Assembly: GCF_002934265.1 (NCBI RefSeq)
Contig: NZ_PTIX01000017.1
Coordinates: 62,001-126,000, forward strand
Direction of reading: 5' to 3'
Source: Actinokineospora auranticolor
GTDB lineage: Bacteria; Actinomycetota; Actinomycetes; Mycobacteriales; Pseudonocardiaceae
DNA length: 64,000 nucleotides
Positions 49,028 to 56,893 of this stretch are shown piece by piece (position 1 is the first letter of the stretch; each line of letters opens with the position of its first letter). The position numbers and the translations under genes were made by a program. Under the pieces are notes generated by a model. That model saw only the letters and a program-made list of their open reading frames with translations, made no database searches and was not told the origin of the DNA.

Positions 49028-50115
49028 GCACCGAGTCGTCGGTCGTGGTGGCCGAGCGCTACGCGCACGGGGCGATGGTGGCGGCCGTGGTCGTCGTGAC
49101 CTGCTGGCACCTGGGCTACGACCTGACCTCGACGGTGAGCAGCTGGTCGGTCTACTCCGGACGGTGGCTGGCCGCGCTGGCCTGGGTGCTGTTCCTGGCC
49201 ATCGGCGTGGCGGCGACCTGGCTGCTGCGCGACCGGTCACACCGGTTCGCCTGGCCGCTGGCGGTGTGCGCGCTGGCGCTGGACGTGCTGCTGGTGGCCG
49301 CGGCGCCGGACGAGAACCTGCTGCGGCCCGCGAACTGGGCCTGGGGCGCGGTGGGCTGGCTGGCCGTGGTGCTGTTCTGGTGGCACCCGGTGCGGCACCT
49401 GGTCGCGTTCTCGGTGGCCAACGCGGTGGTGCTGGCGGTGTCCATGGTCACCTTCGACGTGACCGGCAGCGAGCACGTCTCGCGCGCGATCATGGTCGTG
49501 TTCGGCGCGGTGACGCTGCAGATCGGCTACAGCGTCGGCGCGCACGGCCTGGGCACCGCGGCGGGCTGGGCGGCGGCGAGTTCGGCGGCCCGGGCCAAGG
49601 CGACGGCGGAACGCGCGGCGGCGGAGGCGGTGGCGGCCTCGCGCGCGCAGCGGTACCAGGAACTGCACCGCACCACGGCGGCGCTGCTCGGCGAGCTGGC
49701 GGCGGGCGCGGACCCGGCGGACCCGGCCGTGCGGTACCGCTGCCTGGCGGGCGCGGCCCGGCTGCGGCGTCTCCTGGCGGAGACCGACGACGTGCCGGAC
49801 CCGCTGCTGCACGAGCTGCGGGCGGGCGCGGACGTCGCGGAGCGCCGGGGGGTGGTGGTGACGCTGTCGGTTGTCGGTACGGTGCCCGAACTACCGGTGG
49901 AGTTCCGCCGCGCGCTGACCGAGGCCCCGATCATGGCGCTGAGCACCGCCCGCACCACGGCCCGCGTCACGGTGGTCTCCGCCGACGGCGAGGTGGCCAT
50001 CGCGGTGGTCGCCGACGCCCCCGAGGTGGCCGCCCGGCCGCGGCCGGGGGTGCGGCTGACCCAGGACCGAGAGGGGGAGAACCTGTGGCTGGAGACGGTG
50101 TGGCGCACCCAGTGA
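49024..50115 (+). CDS. Degenerate histidine-kinase-like membrane protein
   Basis: 363 residues. About six membrane helices (residues 15-180), a coiled segment with AKATAERAAAEAVAASRAQR, and a His box similar to that of the upstream kinase (RYQELHRTTAALLGELA). The ATPase end is degenerate: the N-box position reads LTEAPIMALSTARTTA without Asn, and the G-box DTGAGF is replaced by DAPEVAA. It probably cannot bind ATP normally, so it may serve as phospho-acceptor or inhibitor of the neighbouring kinase. Overlaps both neighbours. Confidence 0.75.
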   Translation: MSTESSVVVAERYAHGAMVAAVVVVTCWHLGYDLTSTVSSWSVYSGRWLAALAWVLFLAIGVAATWLLRDRSHRFAWPLAVCALALDVLLVAAAPDENLLRPANWAWGAVGWLAVVLFWWHPVRHLVAFSVANAVVLAVSMVTFDVTGSEHVSRAIMVVFGAVTLQIGYSVGAHGLGTAAGWAAASSAARAKATAERAAAEAVAASRAQRYQELHRTTAALLGELAAGADPADPAVRYRCLAGAARLRRLLAETDDVPDPLLHELRAGADVAERRGVVVTLSVVGTVPELPVEFRRALTEAPIMALSTARTTARVTVVSADGEVAIAVVADAPEVAARPRPGVRLTQDREGENLWLETVWRTQ

Positions 50116-50771
50116 CGGTGGCCATCATCGAGGACCACCCGGTGGTGATCGACGGGGTGAGCACCTGGATCGAGGCCGACCCGGAGCGCCGGGCGGTGGT
50201 GGTCGCCGCCGGGGACAGCATCGATGACGTGCTGGCGGGCCCGGGCGGCGCGGCCGACGTCGTCCTGCTCGACCTGCACCTCGGCGACGTGGTGGCCACC
50301 GACCGGGTCGCGGAGCTGTGCACGGCGGGGCGGCGGGTGGTGGTGTACTCGGGGCTCGACGACCCGGACACGATCCTGACCGTGCTGGAGGCGGGGGCGT
50401 CGGCGTTCCTGTCGAAGCACGAGGGCCGCGGGCACTGCGTGGACACCATCATCGCGGCGGCGCGGGACCGGCCGTACGTGACGCCGTCGGTGGCGGGCGC
50501 GTTGCTGTCCGACGAGAAGGCGCCGCAACTGTCCAAACGGGAACGCACGGCGCTGCTGCTGTGGTTCCAGTCGATGTCCAAGGCCTCGGTGGCCAAGCGG
50601 ATGAACCTGAGCGAGGCCACGGTCCGGCAGTACATCGACCGGGCCCGGGTGAAGTACGCGAAGTCGGGCAGGCCCGCGCCGACCAAGACGGCGCTGTTGG
50701 CCAGGGCCATCGAGGACGGGTTGATCCGGGCGGACGAGATCGGGGAGTACCGGTCGCACGCCGCGGAATAG
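50100..50771 (+). CDS. NarL/LuxR-type response regulator
   Basis: 223 residues from the GTG at 50100, which has GGAG 5 nt upstream and lies inside the previous gene; a GTG at 50112 is an alternative. Receiver: VAIIEDHPVVIDGVSTWIE, phospho-Asp in DVVLLDLHLGD, VVVYSGLDDPDTI and ASAFLSKHEG (Lys). The output helix-turn-helix is LSKRERTALLLWFQSMSKASV then NLSEATVRQYIDRARVKYA. Partner of the kinase pair immediately upstream. Targets unknown. Confidence 0.9.
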   Translation: MAHPVTVAIIEDHPVVIDGVSTWIEADPERRAVVVAAGDSIDDVLAGPGGAADVVLLDLHLGDVVATDRVAELCTAGRRVVVYSGLDDPDTILTVLEAGASAFLSKHEGRGHCVDTIIAAARDRPYVTPSVAGALLSDEKAPQLSKRERTALLLWFQSMSKASVAKRMNLSEATVRQYIDRARVKYAKSGRPAPTKTALLARAIEDGLIRADEIGEYRSHAAE

Positions 50772-50825
50772 GGTGATGTCGCGAATCCGCCGGACGTCCG
50801 GTGGATTCGGTGTTGTGCTGTGCGC

Positions 50826-51398
50826 ATGACGCGGCAGAACCGGGTTACCCCCGCCGGAAACCTGATCTCGACGGCCGCCCGTGGGACGATGATGGGCAAT
50901 CGCGGGGTTCTGCACGACGACACCGGCCGGATAGTGCGGAACTCGCAGGTTCGGCGGTGGATCACGTGCGAGGTGGAGTTCCGGGGGCGGCGCCGCGAGG
51001 TGATGGCGCCGGGCCGGTACACGGAACTCTTCTTCCTCGACGAGGCGGTGGCTTTCGCGGCCGGGCACCGGCCGTGCGCGGAGTGCAGGCATGGGGATTA
51101 TCGGGAGTTCCGGCGGTTGTGGCCGGGGACCGGTCGGCGGGCGGACGAGATCGACCGGGAATTGGCCCGGGAAAGAGGCCGGGCCACGGAGACCGTCGAC
51201 CCGCCCGCGGGCGCGTTCGTGGCATTGGACGACGAGTGCTGGCTGGTGACCGGTGACCGATTGGCTCGGTGGACACCGTCGGGCTACGCGGACCGCCTGC
51301 CGGTGCCGTCGAGCGCGGTGGCCATGTTGACCCCGCCCTCGACGGCGGCGGTCCTGGCGGCGGGTTACCGGCCACGCCTGCACCCGACCTCGGCCTGA
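50826..51398 (+). CDS. Conserved hypothetical protein with CAEC motif
   Basis: 190 residues, ATG at 50826 (a GTG two codons upstream is possible). The segment FFLDEAVAFAAGHRPCAECR then HGDYREFRRLW carries a Cys-x-x-Cys pair like a zinc site near Ada-type metal-binding domains, though the match is weak. The C-terminus is beta-rich (AFVALDDECWLVTGDRLARW, ADRLPVPSSAVAMLTPPST). Function unknown. Between a response regulator and the molybdate operon, with no overlap. Confidence 0.7.
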   Translation: MTRQNRVTPAGNLISTAARGTMMGNRGVLHDDTGRIVRNSQVRRWITCEVEFRGRRREVMAPGRYTELFFLDEAVAFAAGHRPCAECRHGDYREFRRLWPGTGRRADEIDRELARERGRATETVDPPAGAFVALDDECWLVTGDRLARWTPSGYADRLPVPSSAVAMLTPPSTAAVLAAGYRPRLHPTSA

Positions 51399-51418
51399 GC
51401 GCCCGGGCCGTGGTCCAA

Positions 51419-51463
51419 CCGCATCTGCGGGGTTAGGCTGCGTCCGGGATCCGCATCTACGGG
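51419..51463 (+). promoter_or_regulatory. Two operator-like repeats before modA
   Basis: CCGCATCTGCGGG at 51419-51431 and CCGCATCTACGGG at 51451-51463, 32 bp apart (three helical turns). The first is a dyad (CCGCA-TC-TGCGG). TAGGCT between them could be the -10, and the second repeat runs into the ribosome site. A molybdate-responsive or other repressor is plausible. Confidence 0.45.
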
Positions 51464-51471
51464 AGGTTGTC

Positions 51472-52251
51472 GTGCGCCGGTTAGTTGCCGCCCTGGTGAG
51501 CGTGGGGTTGCTCGTTGCCGGGTGTAGCGAATCGTCGACCGGGAGTGGTGGGACACCAACGGGGAGCAGCGCCCCGGGTACGGGTGTCACCGGGACCGTG
51601 ACGGTGTTCGCGGCGGCGTCGTTGACCGAGTCGTTCACGCGGATCGGGAAGGATTTCGAGGCGGCCAACCCCGGGGTGAAGGTGACCTTCAACTTCGCGG
51701 GCAGTTCCGCGCTGGCCCAGCAGATCACCCAGGGCGCGCCCGTCGACGTGTTCGCCTCGGCCGCGCCCGCCAACATGCAGCAGGTGGCGGACGCGGTGTC
51801 GCCGACGGCTTTCGCGCGCAACAAGCTGGAAATCGCGGTCCCGCAGGGTAATCCGGGAAAGGTCGCCGGGCTCAAGGATTTCGCCGACGCGGGCAAGAAG
51901 ATCGCCTTGTGCGCCGAGCAGGTGCCCTGTGGCGCCGCGGCCAAGAAGGTCTTCACCGCGGCCGGTATCACCGCCGCGCCGGACACGTTGGAGCAGGACG
52001 TGAAGGCCGCGCTCACCAAGGTGCGGCTCGGTGAGGTCGACGCCGCACTCGTCTACCGGACGGACGTCAAGGCGGCGGGGGCTTCCGTCGAGGGGATCGA
52101 GTTCCCCGAGGCCGACAAGGCGGTCAACGACTACCCGATCGCCGCGCTCAAGAAAGCGCCCAACGCCAAGGGGGCCAAGGCGTTCGTCGACTACGTGTTG
52201 TCGGACAAGGGCAAGTCCGTGCTCGCTGACGCCGGGTTCGCCGCGGCGTGA
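51472..52251 (+). CDS. modA: Molybdate ABC transporter substrate-binding lipoprotein
   Basis: 259 residues, GTG at 51472 with GGGAGG upstream. Lipoprotein signal with lipobox VAGC (Cys18 or so) followed by a Ser/Thr/Gly linker. ModA domain: VTVFAAASLTESFTRIGKDFE, FNFAGSSALAQQITQGAPVD, VFASAAPANMQQV, KVRLGEVDAALVYRTDVKAA and the Tyr in VNDYPIAALK. Binds molybdate or tungstate outside the membrane. The fourth codon is TTA, the rare leucine codon read by the bldA-type tRNA. Overlaps modB (GTGA). Confidence 0.93.
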   Translation: MRRLVAALVSVGLLVAGCSESSTGSGGTPTGSSAPGTGVTGTVTVFAAASLTESFTRIGKDFEAANPGVKVTFNFAGSSALAQQITQGAPVDVFASAAPANMQQVADAVSPTAFARNKLEIAVPQGNPGKVAGLKDFADAGKKIALCAEQVPCGAAAKKVFTAAGITAAPDTLEQDVKAALTKVRLGEVDAALVYRTDVKAAGASVEGIEFPEADKAVNDYPIAALKKAPNAKGAKAFVDYVLSDKGKSVLADAGFAAA

Positions 52252-53036
52252 GGGCCAACCGCGGGTCCATGCCGCCGGTACTCGTCGTCCCCGCGGTACT
52301 GGGCCTCGCGTTCCTGGTCGTCCCCCTCATCGGCCTCCTCGCCAAGGCACCGTGGTCGACCCTCCCCCAACGCCTGACCAGCCCTGAAGTCCTTGACGCG
52401 CTTGAACTCTCGCTGGTCTGCGCCACCCTCGCCACCGTCCTCTGCGTACTCATGGGGGTACCGCTCGCCTGGGTGCTCGCCCGCGGCGACATCCCGGGGC
52501 GCGGCTTCATCCGGGCGCTGGTCACGGTTCCGCTCGTGCTGCCCCCGGTCGTCGGCGGCGCCGCGCTGCTGTTCGCGCTCGGCCGCCGGGGCCCGGTCGG
52601 ACAGGTGCTCGACGACTGGTTCGGTGTCTCGCTGCCGTTCACCACCGCCGGGGTCGTCGTCGCGGAAGCCTTTGTCGCCATGCCGTTCCTCGTCATCTCG
52701 GTCGAGGGCGCGCTCCGCGCCGCCGACCCCCGGTTCGAGGAAGCCGCCGCCACCCTCGGCGCTTCGCGGTGGTACGCGTTCCGCCGCGTCACCCTGCCGT
52801 CCGTGGCGCCGGGTGTCGTGGCGGGCACGGTCCTGTGCTGGGCGCGCGCGCTCGGCGAGTTCGGTGCCACGATCACTTTCGCGGGCAACTTCCCAGAGAA
52901 GACGACGACGATGCCGCTGGCGGTCTACCTCGCGCTCGAGACCGACCCCGAGGCCGCGATCGTGCTCAGCGTGGTGCTGCTGGCGGTGTCGGTGGCGGTG
53001 CTGGCGAGCCTGCGGGAGCGGTGGATCGGCGGATGA
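52248..53036 (+). CDS. modB: Molybdate ABC transporter permease
   Basis: 262 residues, five or six membrane helices. Permease signature EEAAATLGASRWYAFRRVTLP followed by WARALGEFGATITFAGNFP and TTTMPLAVYLALETDPEAAI, typical of ModB. Also LVTVPLVLPPVVGGAALLFALG near the middle. Overlaps modA and modC by 4 nt each, so the three are cotranslated. Confidence 0.93.
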   Translation: MRANRGSMPPVLVVPAVLGLAFLVVPLIGLLAKAPWSTLPQRLTSPEVLDALELSLVCATLATVLCVLMGVPLAWVLARGDIPGRGFIRALVTVPLVLPPVVGGAALLFALGRRGPVGQVLDDWFGVSLPFTTAGVVVAEAFVAMPFLVISVEGALRAADPRFEEAAATLGASRWYAFRRVTLPSVAPGVVAGTVLCWARALGEFGATITFAGNFPEKTTTMPLAVYLALETDPEAAIVLSVVLLAVSVAVLASLRERWIGG

Positions 53037-54082
53037 CCCTCGACGCCCACGTGCGCACCGGACGCGGCACCTTCGAGGCCGACGTCCCCCTGCTGGTCCA
53101 ACCGGGTGAAACGGTGGCGCTGCTCGGTCCCAACGGGGCGGGCAAGACCACGGTATTGCGCGCCTTGGCCGGTCTGCTGCCGTTGCGGAGCGGTCATATC
53201 CGGTTGAACACGACGTGGGACGAACCCCCGTCGACCTTCGTCCCGCCCGAGCGCCGCGCGGTCGGGGTCGTATTCCAGGATTACCTGCTATTCCCCCATA
53301 TGCCGGTTCTGGAAAACGTCGCTTTCGGCCTCCGCGCCCGTGGCGTCAACCGGGAAGCCGCCCGCCGAGCCGCGCGGGCCCAGCTCGACGCGGTCGACCT
53401 CACCCCGTACGCGGACGCCCGCCCCCGCGAGCTCTCCGGCGGCCAGGCCCAGCGGGTCGCGCTCGCCAGGGCCCTGGTCACCCACCCCGACCTGCTGCTG
53501 CTCGACGAACCCCTGTCCGCCCTGGACGCGGGCACCCGGCCGCGGGTCCGCGCCGAACTGGGCCGCCACCTGCGCGAGTTCCCGGGGTGCGCGGTCCTGG
53601 TCACCCACGACCCGCTCGACGCGATGGTCCTGGCGGACCGGCTGGTGGTCGTGGAGGGCGGCAGGATCACCCAATCGGGGGAACCCGCGGTGATCGCCCG
53701 CAAACCGGCCACCGACTACGTCGCCCACCTGGTCGGCCTCAACCTGCTGCGCGGGCAGGCGGACGGGACCGCGGTCGCCCTCGACACAGGCGGGACCTTG
53801 ATCGTCGCCGAACCCGCCGCCGGACCGGTGCACGCGGCGTTCCCCCCGACGGCGATCAGCCTGCACCCGGAGCGGCCGAGCGGCAGCCCGCGCAACACGT
53901 GGGAGGTGGCGGTCGCCGGGATGGAGCAGCACGCCCACACCGTCCGCCTCCACCTCGACGGCGCGCCGTCGGTGGTCGCGGAGGTGACCCCGGCGGTGAT
54001 CGCCGAGCTGGGGCTGGCGCCCGGTACCCGGGTGTGGGCCGCCCTCAAGGCGACGGAAATCCAGACGTACCCGCGGGCCTGA
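53033..54082 (+). CDS. modC: Molybdate ABC transporter ATP-binding protein
   Basis: 349 residues. Walker A LLGPNGAGKTTVLRAL, VGVVFQDYLLFPHMPVLENV, signature ELSGGQAQRVALARAL, Walker B DLLLLDEPLSALD, switch His VLVTHDP. The C-terminal 90 residues include a TOBE/Mop-type domain (NTWEVAVAGMEQHAHTVRLHL, LAPGTRVWAALKATEIQTY), which may bind oxyanion. Completes modABC. Confidence 0.92.
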   Translation: MTLDAHVRTGRGTFEADVPLLVQPGETVALLGPNGAGKTTVLRALAGLLPLRSGHIRLNTTWDEPPSTFVPPERRAVGVVFQDYLLFPHMPVLENVAFGLRARGVNREAARRAARAQLDAVDLTPYADARPRELSGGQAQRVALARALVTHPDLLLLDEPLSALDAGTRPRVRAELGRHLREFPGCAVLVTHDPLDAMVLADRLVVVEGGRITQSGEPAVIARKPATDYVAHLVGLNLLRGQADGTAVALDTGGTLIVAEPAAGPVHAAFPPTAISLHPERPSGSPRNTWEVAVAGMEQHAHTVRLHLDGAPSVVAEVTPAVIAELGLAPGTRVWAALKATEIQTYPRA

Positions 54083-54127
54083 GTCTCGGGAGAACGCCGA
54101 TCCGTGTGGCAGGGCCGGGAGGGTTCG

Positions 54128-55633
54128 TCAGTCCGCTCCCGACCCCGCTCCCGCCGGATCGCTCGTCAGCCGGGGCAGCGTCACCCGGAAGGTCGCCCCC
54201 CGGTCTGGTTCGGAGATCACCTCGACCACACCACCGTGGGCCTCCACCAGGGCCGCGACGATCGCCAACCCCAGCCCGGCCCCGCCGCTGTCCTGGCTGC
54301 GGGACGGGTCGGCCCGGTAGAACCGCTCGAAGACGCGCTCGATCTGCTGGGGGGTCAGGCCGGGGCCGCGGTCCGCCACCTCCAGCACGACCGACGTCTC
54401 CGTTGTCCGCGTGCGCACCTCCACACCGGTATCCACGGGCGTGTGCTTCACCGCATTGCCCACGAGGTTCGCCGCGATCTGCCGCAGCCGCTGTTCGTCG
54501 CCCAGCACCAGGGCAGGCTCGCCGGAACCGTCCAGGTGTAGGGCGATCGGGCGATCCGGGGCGACGACCCGGGCGTCGCTGACCGCGTCGACGGCGATTA
54601 CCGTCACGTCAACGGGTGAGAGTTCGAGTGGCCGCTGGCGGTCCAGGCTCGCCAGCAGCAGGAGGTCCTCGACCAGGCCGCTCATCCGCTCCGACTGGCC
54701 CTCGATCCGGCCCATCACCTCGCCCACGTCGGTGACCGCGCCCTGCCGGTACAGCTCGGCGTACCCGCGGATCGAGGTCAGCGGGGTGCGCAGCTCGTGG
54801 CTGGCGTCGGCGACGAACCGGCGCATGCGGCCCTCCGAGACCCGGGCCGCCTCCTCCGAGCGGGACCGGGCGTGGAAGGCCTGCTCGATCTGGCCGAGCA
54901 TGCCGTTGAGCGACACCGCGAGCCTGCCGACCTCGCTGCCCGGCCGCCGGACCGGGACGCGCCGGGACAGGTCGCCCGCGGCGATGGCCTCGGCGGTGAC
55001 CTCGACCTCCTCCAGCGGCCGGGTGCTGCGCCGGACCAGCGCGTACCCGGTGACCCCGAGCAGGACCAGCGCGCCCAGGCTGATCAGCAGGAACGTGCGT
55101 TGCAGGTCGTCCACGGCCGCGTCGACGTCGGCTTGGCCGACGGCCACGACGACCTCGGCCGCCGTGCTCCCCGAGGTGCTCGCGATGACCGTCCCGTCCA
55201 CCACGACCGGGGTGACCAGCGGGCGGACCAGCACCCGCCAGCGCGGGCCCGAGTCGTCCGCCGAGTCGACCGTGGCGTACGAGCCCGCGAACCCGAAGGC
55301 GGGCAGCCGCGGGCGGGTCGTGCTGTCCCGGCGCCCCAGGTCGACGGCGCTGCCGTCGGCGCGCCGCAGGAGCACGACCTCCAGCTGGGGGAACGCGAAG
55401 TCCCGGTTGCCGCGCGGCAGGGTGAACCCGCCCGCCAGCTGCCGCTGGGCCTGCGCGCTCATCCGGTCCAGCCGGGCGTCGACCTGGCCGAGCAGGTAGT
55501 CGCGCATGACCTGGGACCCGATCGCCCAGGTGCCCAGCAGCCCGGCCGCGGCCAGCACCACCACCACGAGCACCAGGTGCACCCGCAGCGGCAGCCTGCC
55601 GAACGCGGCCCGGACCCGGCCGACGGCCGTCAC
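54128..55633 (-). CDS. Sensor histidine kinase (OmpR partner)
   Basis: 501 residues, GTG at 55633 overlapping the regulator stop (GTGA). Helix 1 (VHLVLVVVVLAAAGLLGTWAI), an outer sensor of about 140 residues, helix 2 (FLLISLGALVLLGVTGYALV), HAMP (RSTRPLEEVEVTAEAIAAGD), His box FVADASHELRTPLTSIRGYAELY, N-box QIAANLVGNAVKHTP, G-boxes VADRGPGLTPQQ and GGAGLGLAIVAALVEAHGG. Similar to TcrY/MprB-type kinases. It probably controls the MacB-type exporter genes upstream in the same operon. Confidence 0.93.
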   Translation of the reverse strand: MTAVGRVRAAFGRLPLRVHLVLVVVVLAAAGLLGTWAIGSQVMRDYLLGQVDARLDRMSAQAQRQLAGGFTLPRGNRDFAFPQLEVVLLRRADGSAVDLGRRDSTTRPRLPAFGFAGSYATVDSADDSGPRWRVLVRPLVTPVVVDGTVIASTSGSTAAEVVVAVGQADVDAAVDDLQRTFLLISLGALVLLGVTGYALVRRSTRPLEEVEVTAEAIAAGDLSRRVPVRRPGSEVGRLAVSLNGMLGQIEQAFHARSRSEEAARVSEGRMRRFVADASHELRTPLTSIRGYAELYRQGAVTDVGEVMGRIEGQSERMSGLVEDLLLLASLDRQRPLELSPVDVTVIAVDAVSDARVVAPDRPIALHLDGSGEPALVLGDEQRLRQIAANLVGNAVKHTPVDTGVEVRTRTTETSVVLEVADRGPGLTPQQIERVFERFYRADPSRSQDSGGAGLGLAIVAALVEAHGGVVEVISEPDRGATFRVTLPRLTSDPAGAGSGAD

Positions 55634-56325
55634 GGGGCCCGCAGCACGTAGCCGAAGCCGCGCACGGTGTGGATCAGCCGCACGGCGCCGCCGGTGCCGT
55701 CGTCGACCTTGCGGCGCAGGTAGGAGATGTAGGACTCGACCACACCGGCCTCGCCGTTGAAGTCGTAGTTCCACACCTGGTCGAGGATCTGCGCCTTGGA
55801 CACCACCCGGCCCGCGTTGCGCAGCAGGTAGTGCAGCAGCTTGAACTCCGTCGGGGACAGCTCGACCGGCCTGCCGCCGCGCCGCACGACGTGGCTGTCC
55901 ACGTCCAGCTCCAGGTCGGCGACCCGCAGCCGCTCCGGCTCGCCCTCGACCGGGCGGGTGCGGCGCAGCACGGCGTTCACCCGGGCGATGACCTCCTCCA
56001 GGCTGAACGGCTTGGTCACGTAGTCGTCGCCGCCGAGGGTCAGACCGGTGATCTTGTCGTGGTTGGCGTCGCGCGCGGTGAGGAACAGCACCGGCACGCC
56101 CTGACCGCCCGCGCGCAGCCTGCGCAGCACGTCGAAGCCGTCGCGGTCGGGCAGCATCACGTCGAGCAGCACCAGGTCGGGGCGCAGCTTCTCGGCCTGG
56201 CGCAGGCCGTCGTCGCCGGTGGCGGCGGTGGCCACGTCGAACCCGGCGAAGCGCAGGCTGGTGGCGAGCAGGTCGCGGATGGCCGCGTCGTCCTCCACGA
56301 CCAGCAGCGACGCCCGGCCGCTCAC
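55630..56325 (-). CDS. OmpR/PhoB-type response regulator
   Basis: 231 residues. Receiver: LLVVEDDAAIRDLLATSLR, phospho-Asp in DLVLLDVMLPDRDG, VLFLTARDA, DDYVTKPFSLEE with Lys. Winged-helix output: VELSPTEFKLLHYLLRNAG, QILDQVWNYDFNGEAGVV, ISYLRRKVDDG and IHTVRGFGYVLRAP. Overlaps the kinase downstream and the Gly-rich protein upstream by GTGA, so the three are coupled. Confidence 0.95.
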   Translation of the reverse strand: MSGRASLLVVEDDAAIRDLLATSLRFAGFDVATAATGDDGLRQAEKLRPDLVLLDVMLPDRDGFDVLRRLRAGGQGVPVLFLTARDANHDKITGLTLGGDDYVTKPFSLEEVIARVNAVLRRTRPVEGEPERLRVADLELDVDSHVVRRGGRPVELSPTEFKLLHYLLRNAGRVVSKAQILDQVWNYDFNGEAGVVESYISYLRRKVDDGTGGAVRLIHTVRGFGYVLRAP

Positions 56326-56870
56326 CCCGCCGCCTGCCTGCGGGTGAGGGTGCGCGCGGTGACGGAGCCGTCGTCGCCCGCCTGGCCCTGCACGACGACG
56401 GTGTCGCCGGGCGCCAGGTCGGCGAGCTTGCCCACGTCGACCAGGTCGACCACGGTGGAGTCCGATGTGGACACCTTGACGACCTTACCGTCCTGGGTCT
56501 TGACGTACACGGTGGTGCCCTCGACGTGGTCGATGGTGCCCGCGGTGCCGCCCCGGCCGCCCATGCCACCCGCGCCGGGCTGCCCGCCTTGCCCGTTCTG
56601 CCCGCCTTGCCCGGCACGGCCGCCGTAGCCGCCGGGGAACCCGCCGCCGTAGCCACCGGCCCGGGGACCCGCGGTCGCCGACGGGGTGCCGTTCGAGGCG
56701 AACGCCTTGTGCGCCAGCGCGCCGCCGCCGAAGGACAGCAGCACCAGCGCGGCGATGCCCAGCCCGACGGTCACCTTGCTCACGCCCTTGCCCGCGGTGC
56801 GCAGCTCGCGGTCCAGGTCACCGCCGACCGGTTGGGCCAGCGTCTGCTCCGGGTCCACTGGTGTGGTCAC
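56322..56870 (-). CDS. Membrane-anchored Gly-rich protein with DUF5666-like tail
   Basis: 182 residues, GTG at 56870 with AAGGAG upstream. A cytoplasmic start, one helix (VTVGLGIAALVLLSFGGGAL), a Gly/Gln-rich linker (GGRAGQGGQNGQGGQPGAGG), and a C-terminal beta domain of about 70 residues (GTIDHVEGTTVYVKTQDGKV, LAPGDTVVVQGQAGDDGSV) that resembles small OB-like DUF5666 domains. Probably an envelope component acting with the exporter and two-component system in this operon. Function unknown. Confidence 0.75.
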   Translation of the reverse strand: MTTPVDPEQTLAQPVGGDLDRELRTAGKGVSKVTVGLGIAALVLLSFGGGALAHKAFASNGTPSATAGPRAGGYGGGFPGGYGGRAGQGGQNGQGGQPGAGGMGGRGGTAGTIDHVEGTTVYVKTQDGKVVKVSTSDSTVVDLVDVGKLADLAPGDTVVVQGQAGDDGSVTARTLTRRQAAG

Positions 56871-56893
56871 GGTCCACTCCTTCTTTCCTGGGG

